A stretch of 64,000 nucleotides of DNA from Bordetella petrii (GTDB lineage Bacteria > Pseudomonadota > Gammaproteobacteria > Burkholderiales > Burkholderiaceae_B), in assembly GCF_000067205.1 (NCBI RefSeq), contig NC_010170.1:3534001-3598000 (forward strand), written 5' to 3'. The position numbers were made by a program, and so were the translations under genes. Under the pieces are notes generated by a model. The model was not told the origin of the DNA, ran no database searches, and saw only the letters and a list, made by a program, of their open reading frames with translations. The first letter of the stretch is position 1. The number at the start of each line of letters is the position of its first letter. Positions 39,213-47,330 of this stretch are shown piece by piece.

Positions 39213-39896
39213 CTAGCAGCGGTGGTTCCGCCAGCATTCGTAACGCCATTTCCAGGGCTCGGTGGCGCCGGCCTGCCCCCACAGGCCGCTGCCGGCCTGG
39301 CGGGCCTGCTGCTGCAGGCCACGCATGGCCGTGTCGTTCAGGTAATCGCCACGCCGCGCGGTATAGGCCCACGCATAGCCCGCCGCTACCTGGGCCCGGT
39401 TGGCCGAGTTACCGTCGGGCAGCATCAGTGCGCAGACATCGCGCTCGAATTGATCCTGCTCATAGCATTGCGCGGTCAGTGTCTTGCCGCCAACCAGTTG
39501 CTCCAGGTGCCGCCGCGAGGCGTCGGCATAGGGCTGGCCCGGCTCTTGCTGGCCATGCCCCGCTTCGGGAGCGTCGATGCTGTCGAGCCGGATGCGATGC
39601 TGCTTGCCATCCACGCGCAGCGTGACCGTATCGCCATCGGCCACCTTGGTAACCGTGCCCGTGAGCGTATAGCGGCCCGGCGGCACGGCGCCGCCGGTAC
39701 GCGAAACCGGCCCGCCGCCCGACGCCGTGCCCGCGGGATGCGCCGGCTGGCGGGCCGTGGCCTGGGGCGGTTCGGGCGGTTCGGGCGGTTGGGTGCGGTT
39801 GTCCTGGAACCAGTGGATCAGCGCGGCGGCCAGCGCCACGCCCAGCACCCCGCCCAGCCGGCGGCCCAGGCGGCCGAGGGAAAACTGCCTGCGCAA
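39213..39896 (-). CDS. Thermonuclease-family (SNase-like) nuclease
   Basis: This 227-residue protein has an N-terminal hydrophobic segment (LGGVLGVALAAALIHWF), a Pro-rich linker (PPEPPEPP) and a staphylococcal-nuclease fold. The active-site pattern is ADGDTVTL, RIRLDSIDAPE and QFERDVCALML, which gives the Asp, Arg, Glu and Arg residues of the family. It is probably anchored or secreted to the periplasm. The start shown is TTG; no in-frame ATG is near and no good ribosome-binding site is visible, so the N-terminus is uncertain. It follows corA with a 45-bp gap. Confidence 0.85.
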   Translation of the reverse strand: MRRQFSLGRLGRRLGGVLGVALAAALIHWFQDNRTQPPEPPEPPQATARQPAHPAGTASGGGPVSRTGGAVPPGRYTLTGTVTKVADGDTVTLRVDGKQHRIRLDSIDAPEAGHGQQEPGQPYADASRRHLEQLVGGKTLTAQCYEQDQFERDVCALMLPDGNSANRAQVAAGYAWAYTARRGDYLNDTAMRGLQQQARQAGSGLWGQAGATEPWKWRYECWRNHRC

Positions 39897-39941
39897 GATG
39901 GTTGAATCCCGAAAATGACAGATGGCGTGCAGTGTGCCATA

Positions 39942-40949
39942 TCACAGCCAGCCCGACTTGCGGAATCTCCAGTACAACACGCCGCACACCGCCGCGATGC
40001 CGGCCAGGGTGACCGGATAGCCCCAATGGGTTTTCAGCTCGGGCATGAACTCGAAGTTCATGCCGTAGATGCCGGCGACCGCGGTGGGCACGGCCAGGAT
40101 GGCGGCCCAGGCGGCCAGCCGGCGCGTGATGTCGTTCTGCTGCGTCTGGGCGATCATCATGCTGGCCTCGAAGGCGAAGGCCAGGGCCTCGCGCAGGCCG
40201 TTGATCAGTTCGTCCACGCGCAGCACGCGATCGGCCACCACCGAAAAATACGGGCGCGCATTGGCGTCGACCGCCGACATATCCATGGTGGCCAGCCGGC
40301 GGCATATCTCGGCCAGCGGCGCGATCACGGTGTGGATGCGCAGCAGGTCGCGGCGGCGCCGGTACAGCTTGCGGATGTCGGAATCCTTGGCCCCGCGGAT
40401 CAGCAGCTTCTGCTCGGCCGATTCGACCACCTGCTCCAGTTCGCCGGCGGCCGCCACGTAATGGTCGGTGAGCAAATCCAGCAGCTCCGAAGCCACGTAG
40501 TCGCTGCCGCGCCGCAGCAAGTCGGGCGCCGATTCCAGGCGTTCGCGCAGCGCACGGTAGTTGCTGGTGGCGCCGCGCCGCACTGTCAACAAAAAACCGC
40601 GGCCGATCACGATCTGGGTTTCCCCGAACAGCGGGCGGCCCTGGTCGATTTCAACGGTCACCGCCACCACCAGCACGCAGTGGCCGAAGTCGATGATCTT
40701 GGGCCGGCGGTGCGGCTCCAGCATTTCGTCGCGCGTCTTGGGCCGGATGCCCAGGTCGGAGGCGACCTGCTGCAACAGTTCGCCGCTGGGGTTGCGCAAG
40801 CCGATCCACAGCAGGTTTTCGTCCTGGCAGGTGTACGACTTGATGTCTTGCAGGGGCACGTCGTGCGAGCGACGCCCCTGTACGTAGGCCACCGAGGCCA
40901 CCACTTCGCTTTCTTCGGTCCGCGGCGCAGTGGTCTGGTCTTGCGGCAT
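39942..40949 (-). CDS. corA: CorA-family magnesium/cobalt transporter
   Basis: This 335-residue CorA channel has a soluble N-terminal domain, a long stalk helix (FEASMMIAQTQQNDITRRLA) and two C-terminal membrane helices with the signature YGMNFEFMPEL between them. The ATG at 40949 has GGAGG 6 nt upstream; the frame extends five codons further. It imports Mg2+ across the inner membrane. The neighbouring MFS gene is in the same orientation upstream, separated by a hairpin. Confidence 0.94.
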   Translation of the reverse strand: MPQDQTTAPRTEESEVVASVAYVQGRRSHDVPLQDIKSYTCQDENLLWIGLRNPSGELLQQVASDLGIRPKTRDEMLEPHRRPKIIDFGHCVLVVAVTVEIDQGRPLFGETQIVIGRGFLLTVRRGATSNYRALRERLESAPDLLRRGSDYVASELLDLLTDHYVAAAGELEQVVESAEQKLLIRGAKDSDIRKLYRRRRDLLRIHTVIAPLAEICRRLATMDMSAVDANARPYFSVVADRVLRVDELINGLREALAFAFEASMMIAQTQQNDITRRLAAWAAILAVPTAVAGIYGMNFEFMPELKTHWGYPVTLAGIAAVCGVLYWRFRKSGWL

Positions 40950-40970
40950 AGCACGCCTCCGCATGAGTGG

Positions 40971-40994
40971 CGCCCGGCGCCTTGGGGCCGGGCG
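40971..40994 (-). terminator. Hairpin between the MFS gene and corA
   Basis: CGCCCGGC and GCCGGGCG form an 8-bp stem with an 8-nt loop after the MFS stop and before the corA ribosome-binding site. A terminator role is inferred from position. Confidence 0.4.
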
Positions 40995-41010
40995 ATCGGG
41001 GCATGATAGC

Positions 41011-42315
41011 TCAGTTGGTTTCGATCAGCCGGTTGATCCGCAGCGCCACCAGCGTGCAGATAGCGCCGGAAATCAGATAGGCGCTGGTGGCGATCAGGCC
41101 GAATTTCATCGACAGCCCCAGCGCGACCAAGGGCGCGAACGCCGCGCCGAAGAGCCACGCCATGTCGGTGGTCAGCGCGGCGCCGGTGTATCGAAAATGC
41201 ATGGAGAAGTTCGAGGTCACGGTGCCCGACGCCTGGCCATACGACAAGCCTAGCAGCACGAAGCCGCACAGAATGAAGGTGTTCTCGCCCAGCGCGCCGC
41301 CCGCCAGCAGCCAAGGCGCCGAAAGCGCGAAAAGGCCGATCAGGGCCGCCAGCGAGGCGAGCGTGCGGCGGCGCCCGAAATAGTCGGCGACCCAGCCGGA
41401 AACGATCATTGCCACGAAGCTGAGGGCCGCGCCGACGATCTGCACGCTCAATATGCTGACCAGCGAGCGCTCGCCGTGCAGACTGATCCACGACAACGGG
41501 AAGATACTGACCAGGTGGAACAGCGCATAGCTGGCCAGCGCCGCGAACGCGCCGATGAAGACGTTGTAGGCCTGTTCGTCGATGACTTCGGAAACGCGTA
41601 TGGGCGAGAGCTCGCGCTCTTCGAGCAGCCGCGTGTATTCCTCGGTAAGCACCAGCCGCAGCCGCGCGAACAACGCCACCACGTTGATGGCGAACGCCAC
41701 GAAGAACGGGTAGCGCCAGCCCCATTCGAGCAGGTCTTGCGTGCTGAGCGTGCTGAGCAGGTACAGGAAAATGGCGCTGGCCAGCATGAAGCCCACCGGC
41801 GCGCCCAGCTGGCCCAGCATGGCATACCAGCCGCGCCGGTGCGGCGGCGCGTTCAGCGCCAAAAGCGAAGGCAGGCCGTCCCACGACCCGCCCAGGGCCA
41901 CGCCCTGCAGGCAGCGAAACACCGACAGCAGCCCGATCGCCATGGGGCCGATCGCCTCGTAGCTGGGCACGAACGCCATGCCCACCGTAGCGGTGCCCAG
42001 CAAGAACAAGGCCAGCGTCAGCTTGGTGCCCCTGCCCCAGCGGCGTTGCACCGCCATGAAAATGGCGGTGCCGAACGGCCGGCAGATGAACGCGAAAGAG
42101 AAGATCGCGAACGACCACAGCGTGCCGTACAGCAGCGGTTCGAACGGAAAGAAAACCTGTGGGAAAACGGCAACACAAGCGATGCCGAAAACGAAGAAAT
42201 CGAAGTATTCGGACGCCCGTCCGATGACCACGCCGACCGCGATTTCTCCCGGCGCCACGTTGGCATGGCTGGACTCTTGGGTGGACTGGGGATACTGCAT
42301 CGCGGTGCTGGACAT
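41011..42315 (-). CDS. MFS transporter, metabolite:H+ symporter type
   Basis: This 434-residue, 12-helix major facilitator protein has the MHS-type N-terminal signature IGRASEYFDFFVFGIACVAV, the RPFGTAIF loop motif and the GVALGGSWDG motif in helix 4. Family members take up organic acids such as 2-oxoglutarate or related compounds. The start at 42315 (MSSTAMQYPQ) has GGAGCGAG upstream; the frame extends to 42831 across cyoA on the other strand. It is divergent from the cyo operon. The substrate is not determinable. Confidence 0.9.
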   Translation of the reverse strand: MSSTAMQYPQSTQESSHANVAPGEIAVGVVIGRASEYFDFFVFGIACVAVFPQVFFPFEPLLYGTLWSFAIFSFAFICRPFGTAIFMAVQRRWGRGTKLTLALFLLGTATVGMAFVPSYEAIGPMAIGLLSVFRCLQGVALGGSWDGLPSLLALNAPPHRRGWYAMLGQLGAPVGFMLASAIFLYLLSTLSTQDLLEWGWRYPFFVAFAINVVALFARLRLVLTEEYTRLLEERELSPIRVSEVIDEQAYNVFIGAFAALASYALFHLVSIFPLSWISLHGERSLVSILSVQIVGAALSFVAMIVSGWVADYFGRRRTLASLAALIGLFALSAPWLLAGGALGENTFILCGFVLLGLSYGQASGTVTSNFSMHFRYTGAALTTDMAWLFGAAFAPLVALGLSMKFGLIATSAYLISGAICTLVALRINRLIETN

Positions 42316-42492
42316 ACGATGACTCGCTCCGTCTGTGATGGGAAACGACCACCCCCGGGCCAGGCGACTGCCGGGGATGCCAGCCTCTCCACGAATCGAC
42401 CTTGACTTCCTTTTTACTCTAGATTTTTCAAAGCTTCCAGAGTAGGGTTGCAAATATTCTTCGAGGGGTAGGCCATATCCTAGGGGGGCTGC
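42316..42492. promoter_or_regulatory. Divergent control region between MFS gene and cyoA
   Basis: This 177-bp space contains TTGACT at 42402-42407 and an AT-rich stretch around 42411-42432. TACTCT and AGAGTA form a loose inverted repeat near 42415-42444. No well-spaced -10 is convincing. An AGGGGGG ribosome-binding site precedes cyoA. Confidence 0.35.
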
Positions 42493-43467
42493 ATGTCCGT
42501 GCCGTTTTTCCGAAGACTGAAAGCCGCACTGATTCTTCCCGCACTCGGCGCGCTGGGCGGCTGCAGCAAGGCGGTGCTGCTGTCCCCCTCCGGCGACGTC
42601 GCCTGGCAACTGCGCGACATCATCCTCGTTTCCACCGGCCTGATGCTGCTGATCATCGTGCCGGTCATCGCCGCCACGCTGTGGTTCGCCTGGCGCTACC
42701 GGGAAAGCAACGCCGAATCCACCTATTCCCCCGACTGGGACCACTCCACCATACTCGAGCTGCTGATCTGGGCGGCGCCGCTGCTGATCATCATCGCGCT
42801 CAGCGCCCTGACCTGGGTCAGCACCCATCAACTGGACCCCTACCGTCCGTTGTCACGCATCGATGCCGACCGCCCGGTGCCCGCCGGCGTCAAGCCGCTC
42901 GAGGTGCAGGTCGTGGCGCTGGACTGGAAATGGCTGTTCCTGTATCCCGGCCAGGGCATCGCCACGGTCAACGAGCTTGCCGCGCCGGTGGATCAGCCCA
43001 TCGAATTCAAGATCACGGCCTCCAGCGTGATGAACTCGTTCTACATTCCCGCGCTGGCCGGGCAGATCTACGCCATGCCGGGCATGCAGACCCGCCTGCA
43101 TGCCGTCATCAACCATGCCGGCGTGTACGACGGTTTTTCGGCCAACTACAGCGGCGCGGGCTTTTCGCAAATGCGCTTCAAGTTCCACGGCATGTCGCAG
43201 GCCGACTTCGACAAATGGGTGCAGGCTGCCAAGACATCGGGCGGCACGCTGGACCGCGATGCCTACCTGAAGCTTGAGCAGCCCAGCATTGCCGCGCCGG
43301 TGCAGCACTTCGCCACGGTGGAATCGAGCCTGTACGACGCCATCCTGAACCGCTGCGTGCAGCCCGGCGTCCAGTGCGCGCGCGACCTGGCCGGCGCGAT
43401 CTGCCGGGCGCCCAGGCAGGCAGCGCTGGAACTGCCGCCGCCCCTGGCCCGGCCTGCCGCCATGTAG
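42493..43467 (+). CDS. cyoA: Cytochrome bo3 ubiquinol oxidase subunit II
   Basis: This 324-residue lipoprotein (lipobox LGGC) has two membrane helices (DIILVSTGLMLLIIVPVIAA and TILELLIWAAPLLIIIALSA) and a periplasmic cupredoxin-like domain. The CuA Cys/His ligands of cytochrome c oxidases are missing, as expected for a quinol oxidase. It is subunit II of the proton-pumping terminal oxidase. Start codon ATG follows AGGGGGG. It is the first gene of cyoABCD-SURF1. Confidence 0.96.
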   Translation: MSVPFFRRLKAALILPALGALGGCSKAVLLSPSGDVAWQLRDIILVSTGLMLLIIVPVIAATLWFAWRYRESNAESTYSPDWDHSTILELLIWAAPLLIIIALSALTWVSTHQLDPYRPLSRIDADRPVPAGVKPLEVQVVALDWKWLFLYPGQGIATVNELAAPVDQPIEFKITASSVMNSFYIPALAGQIYAMPGMQTRLHAVINHAGVYDGFSANYSGAGFSQMRFKFHGMSQADFDKWVQAAKTSGGTLDRDAYLKLEQPSIAAPVQHFATVESSLYDAILNRCVQPGVQCARDLAGAICRAPRQAALELPPPLARPAAM

Positions 43468-43524
43468 CGCCAGGCCGTTACCCCCAGCCCCGCTTGACGA
43501 ACGAATCTAGCAGGAACCCTGAAA

Positions 43525-45528
43525 ATGCCAGACCATCCCGTCACCGAAAGCCTGTTGTTCGGACGCCTGAGCTGGGACGCGATCCCCTACCACGAGCCCA
43601 TTCTGGTGGTCACGTTCATCGGCGTGGCGCTGGGCGCCGCCGCCGTGCTGGGCGCGATCACCTACTTCCGCCTGTGGGGCTACTTGTGGCGCGAGTGGTT
43701 CACCAGCATCGACCACAAGAAAATCGGCATCATGTACGTGGTATTGGGACTGATCATGCTGCTGCGCGGCTTCGCCGACGCCCTCATGATGCGTACCCAG
43801 CAGGCCATCGCCTTCGGTGAAAGCGCGGGCTACCTGCCCCCGCACCACTACGACCAGATATTCACCGCCCATGGCGTGATCATGATTTTCTTCGTGGCCA
43901 TGCCGCTGGTCACCGGCCTGATGAACTACGTGGTGCCGCTGCAGATCGGCGCGCGCGACGTGGCCTTTCCCTTCCTGAACAACTTCAGCTTCTGGATGAC
44001 GGTGGTCGGCGCGGTACTGGTGATGATGTCGCTGTTCGTGGGCGAGTTCGCGCGCACCGGCTGGCTGGCGTATCCGCCGCTGTCGGGCATATTGAATAGT
44101 CCCGATGTGGGGGTGGACTATTACATCTGGGCATTGCAGATAGCAGGGGTAGGAACCCTGCTGTCGGGCGTGAACCTGCTGGTGACCATCGTGAAGATGC
44201 GCGCCCCGGGCATGAACATGATGCGCATGCCGATTTTCACCTGGACCGCGCTGTGCACCAACGTGCTGATCGTCGTGTCGTTCCCGGTGCTGACCGCGGT
44301 GCTGGCGCTGCTGGCGCTCGACCGCTACCTGGGCACCAATTTCTTCACGGCCGATGGCGGCGGCAACGCCATGATGTACGTGAACCTGATCTGGATCTGG
44401 GGCCACCCCGAGGTCTATATCCTGGTGCTGCCGGCCTTCGGCATTTTTTCCGAGATCGTGCCCACTTTCTGCCGCAAGCGGCTGTTCGGTTACGCGTCGA
44501 TGGTGTACGCCACGGTCGTGATCACCGTGTTGTCGTACCTGGTGTGGCTGCATCACTTCTTCACGATGGGATCAGGGGCGAGCGTCAACTCGTTCTTCGG
44601 CATCACCACCATGATCATATCGATTCCCACCGGAGCCAAGGTATTCAACTGGCTGTTCACCATGTTCCGCGGGCGCATCCGCTTCGAAGTGCCAATGCTC
44701 TGGACCATAGGCTTCATGGTGACCTTCGTGATCGGCGGCATGACCGGCGTGCTATTGGCGGTGCCTCCGGCCGACTTCGCCCTGCACAACAGCCTGTTCC
44801 TGATCGCGCACTTTCATAACGTCATCATCGGCGGCGTGGTGTTCGGCCTGTTCGCCGGCATTACCTACTGGTTTCCGAAGGCCTTCGGCTACCGCCTGGA
44901 CCCCTACTGGGGCAAATGGTCGTTCTGGCTGTGGCTGGTGGGCTTCTACGTGGCGTTCATGCCGCTGTATGTGCTGGGATTGCTGGGCGTCACGCGGCGC
45001 ATGAACCATTTCGACGACGGCTCGCTGCAGATCTGGTTCCAGATCGCCGCCCTGGGCGCCCTGCTGATCGCAGGCGGCATCGCATGCTTCCTGATCCAGT
45101 TGTACGTCAGCTTCAAGCGGCGCGACGCGCTGCGCGACCACACCGGCGACCCCTGGAATGCCCGCACCCTGGAATGGTCGACTTCGTCGCCCCCGCCCCC
45201 CTACAACTATGCGTTCACGCCGCTGGTGCACGACCGCGACGCCTGGTGGCAGATGAAGCAACTGGGCTACACGCGGCCCCAGAGCGGCTTCATTCCGATC
45301 CACATGCCGTCCAATACCTGGGCAGGCATCGTGCTGGCGGGCATTTCGATGGTAATGGGCTTCGCGCTGATCTGGCACATGTGGCCGCTGGCGATCCTGA
45401 GCTTCGCGGCCGTGATCGGCGTCGCGATTTTCCACACCTTTGACTACAACCGCGATTACTACGTGCCGGCCGACGACGTCGCCCGCTGCGAGGCCGATCG
45501 CACCAGACTGCTGGCCAGCCATGCCTGA
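43525..45528 (+). CDS. cyoB: Cytochrome bo3 ubiquinol oxidase subunit I
   Basis: This 667-residue haem-copper oxidase core is the catalytic subunit that reduces O2 to water and pumps protons. Landmarks are FTAHGVIMIFF (low-spin haem His), WIWGHPEVYILVLPAFG (CuB His and cross-linked Tyr), and HHFFTMG and HFHNVIIGG (CuB and haem His ligands). AGGAA lies upstream of the ATG. The stop overlaps cyoC by 8 bp. It has 15 or so hydrophobic helices. Confidence 0.98.
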   Translation: MPDHPVTESLLFGRLSWDAIPYHEPILVVTFIGVALGAAAVLGAITYFRLWGYLWREWFTSIDHKKIGIMYVVLGLIMLLRGFADALMMRTQQAIAFGESAGYLPPHHYDQIFTAHGVIMIFFVAMPLVTGLMNYVVPLQIGARDVAFPFLNNFSFWMTVVGAVLVMMSLFVGEFARTGWLAYPPLSGILNSPDVGVDYYIWALQIAGVGTLLSGVNLLVTIVKMRAPGMNMMRMPIFTWTALCTNVLIVVSFPVLTAVLALLALDRYLGTNFFTADGGGNAMMYVNLIWIWGHPEVYILVLPAFGIFSEIVPTFCRKRLFGYASMVYATVVITVLSYLVWLHHFFTMGSGASVNSFFGITTMIISIPTGAKVFNWLFTMFRGRIRFEVPMLWTIGFMVTFVIGGMTGVLLAVPPADFALHNSLFLIAHFHNVIIGGVVFGLFAGITYWFPKAFGYRLDPYWGKWSFWLWLVGFYVAFMPLYVLGLLGVTRRMNHFDDGSLQIWFQIAALGALLIAGGIACFLIQLYVSFKRRDALRDHTGDPWNARTLEWSTSSPPPPYNYAFTPLVHDRDAWWQMKQLGYTRPQSGFIPIHMPSNTWAGIVLAGISMVMGFALIWHMWPLAILSFAAVIGVAIFHTFDYNRDYYVPADDVARCEADRTRLLASHA

Positions 45529-46147
45529 ACACACCGCTACCCTGCCGGGCGACGCCGGTCGCCAGTTCTACCTGACGGAAGAACACCATGTGAAGAACGG
45601 CACCCTGCTGGGCTTCTGGGTGTACGTCATGAGCGACTGCCTGATCTTCGCCTGCCTGTTCGCCACCTACGGCGTGCTGGGCCGCAATTACGACGGCGGG
45701 CCGACCGGGGCCGATCTGTTCGAGCTGCCGCTGGTGGCGCTCAACACCTCGCTGCTGCTGCTGTCTTCCATTACCTATGGGTTCGCGCTGCTGCAGGGCC
45801 GCAAGGGGCGCGTGGGCTCGCTGCTGGGCTGGCTGGCGGTCACCGGCCTGCTGGGCGCCGGCTTCCTGGGCCTGGAAATCTACGAGTTCGCCCACCTGAT
45901 CGCCGAAGGCGCCGGCCCGCAGCGCAGCGCCTTTCTGTCGGCGTTTTTCACTCTGGTCGGCACCCATGGGCTGCACGTGACTTTCGGCCTTGTCTGGCTG
46001 GTGGTGCTGATGGTGCAGATCGGCATGCATGGCCTGATTATCCCGAACAAGCGGCGCCTGATGTGCCTGTCCATGTTCTGGCATTTCCTGGACGTGGTCT
46101 GGATCGGCGTCTTCACCGTGGTCTACCTGATGGGAGTCCTGCCATGA
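45521..46147 (+). CDS. cyoC: Cytochrome bo3 ubiquinol oxidase subunit III
   Basis: This 208-residue membrane protein of the haem-copper oxidase subunit III family has five helices and FTLVGTHGLHVTFGLVWL and FWHFLDVVWIGVFTVVYL motifs. The ATG at 45521 overlaps the cyoB stop by 8 bp; the frame extends to 45440 inside cyoB. Its stop overlaps cyoD by 4 bp. Confidence 0.96.
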   Translation: MPEHTATLPGDAGRQFYLTEEHHVKNGTLLGFWVYVMSDCLIFACLFATYGVLGRNYDGGPTGADLFELPLVALNTSLLLLSSITYGFALLQGRKGRVGSLLGWLAVTGLLGAGFLGLEIYEFAHLIAEGAGPQRSAFLSAFFTLVGTHGLHVTFGLVWLVVLMVQIGMHGLIIPNKRRLMCLSMFWHFLDVVWIGVFTVVYLMGVLP

Positions 46148-46521
46148 GCGCACCCGCCACCGCCCCCAACGGCCACGAAGAAGATCCGCTGGCCCATGCC
46201 TCGCTGCATGGCTACCTGCTGGGCTTCGCGCTGGCGGCCATCCTGACCGCCATTCCGTTTTTCATCGTCATGGCCAATGTGTTTTCCAGTTCGCGGGTGA
46301 CCGGCCTGGTGCTGCTGGCGCTGGCCATTGTCCAGATCGTGGTCCACGTCATTTACTTCCTGCACGTCGACTTCCAGTCCGAAGGCGGATGGAACATGCT
46401 TTCCATCGTGTTCACGCTGGTGCTGGTGGTGATCGCGCTCAGCGGCTCGATCTGGATCATGTACCATCTGGATCACAATATGATGCCCATGTCGACGCAC
46501 GACATGCGAAACATGCCTTGA
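46144..46521 (+). CDS. cyoD: Cytochrome bo3 ubiquinol oxidase subunit IV
   Basis: This 125-residue subunit has three membrane helices (GYLLGFALAAILTAIPFFIV, VLLALAIVQIVVHVIYFLHV, LSIVFTLVLVVIALSGSIWI) and a Met-rich C-terminus (HNMMPMSTHDMRNMP) that might bind copper. It is required for oxidase assembly. The ATG overlaps the cyoC stop (ATGA). Confidence 0.95.
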   Translation: MSAPATAPNGHEEDPLAHASLHGYLLGFALAAILTAIPFFIVMANVFSSSRVTGLVLLALAIVQIVVHVIYFLHVDFQSEGGWNMLSIVFTLVLVVIALSGSIWIMYHLDHNMMPMSTHDMRNMP

Positions 46522-47291
46522 AGCCCCAGCCGTCCCAGCCTGCTCCGCCCTCGTCCCGCAGCGCCGCCAGAATTGTCTTCCTGGCCGTGCTGGCGGCCAT
46601 GCTGTTTGCCGTGTTCTGCTCGCTGGGCGTGTGGCAGGTGCAGCGCCGCGCCTGGAAACTGGAACTGATTTCGCAGGTTGAACAACGCGTGCACCAGCCC
46701 GCCGCCCAGGCGCCCGGGCCGGCGCAATGGCCGTCGCTGAGCCGCTCCGGCGATGAATACCGGCATGTGCAGGCCGTCGGCACGCCCCTTTACGACCGGG
46801 AAACGCTGGTGCAGGCCACCACCGATTACGGCAGCGGCTACTGGGTGATGACCCCGCTGCAATTGCGCGATGGCGGCACGGTGCTGATCAACCGCGGTTT
46901 CGTGCTGCCGGCCTGGCGCAAGCACACGGCCCCGCGGCCTGCGCCCGGCGAGATCCGCGTGGCGGGCCTGCTGCGTATGTCCGAACCCGACCTGCGTTTT
47001 CTGCGCCACAACGATCCGGCCCGCAACATCTGGTATTCGCGCGATACCGGCGCCATCGCGACGGCGCGCAGCCTGGGCGAAGTCGCCCCCTACTTCATCG
47101 ACGTGGGAAAAACCCCGGGCCAGGCATCAAACCCGGCCGTGGCGCCGGTGCCGGGCCTGACCGTGATCGATTTTCCGAACAACCACCTGTCGTACGCCAT
47201 TACGTGGTTCGCCCTGGCCGCGATGGTGATCGTGGGCGCGGCCATCGCCCTGCGCGTTGAACGGCGCGGGCGCGATGATGGCGACGCATAA
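46518..47291 (+). CDS. SURF1-family oxidase assembly factor
   Basis: This 257-residue protein has an N-terminal helix (IVFLAVLAAMLFAVFCSLGV), a periplasmic domain and a C-terminal helix (SYAITWFALAAMVIVGAAIA), the SURF1 layout. The family motif WQVQRRAWK follows the first helix. SURF1 helps insert haem into haem-copper oxidases, and a SURF1 dedicated to quinol oxidase is known from Paracoccus. The likely start is TTG at 46518, which overlaps the cyoD stop as TTGA. An ATG frame to 46389 is inside cyoD and unlikely. No cyoE (haem O synthase) is present here. Confidence 0.9.
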   Translation: MKPQPSQPAPPSSRSAARIVFLAVLAAMLFAVFCSLGVWQVQRRAWKLELISQVEQRVHQPAAQAPGPAQWPSLSRSGDEYRHVQAVGTPLYDRETLVQATTDYGSGYWVMTPLQLRDGGTVLINRGFVLPAWRKHTAPRPAPGEIRVAGLLRMSEPDLRFLRHNDPARNIWYSRDTGAIATARSLGEVAPYFIDVGKTPGQASNPAVAPVPGLTVIDFPNNHLSYAITWFALAAMVIVGAAIALRVERRGRDDGDA

Positions 47292-47297
47292 GGAAGG

Positions 47298-47321
47298 TTG
47301 GCCGGCCGGCTGTCCGGCCAA
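47298..47321. terminator. Hairpin between convergent SURF1 and helicase genes
   Basis: TTGGCCGG and CCGGCCAA form an 8-bp stem with an 8-nt loop just after the SURF1 stop and before the convergent helicase stop. There is no T-run. Confidence 0.5.
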
Positions 47322-47330
47322 GCCGGGGTT

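Noticed and set aside
36872..39625. 917-residue frame antisense to the binding protein
   Set aside because: It is an His/Gly/Ala-rich shadow; the minus strand carries a lipoprotein with family features.
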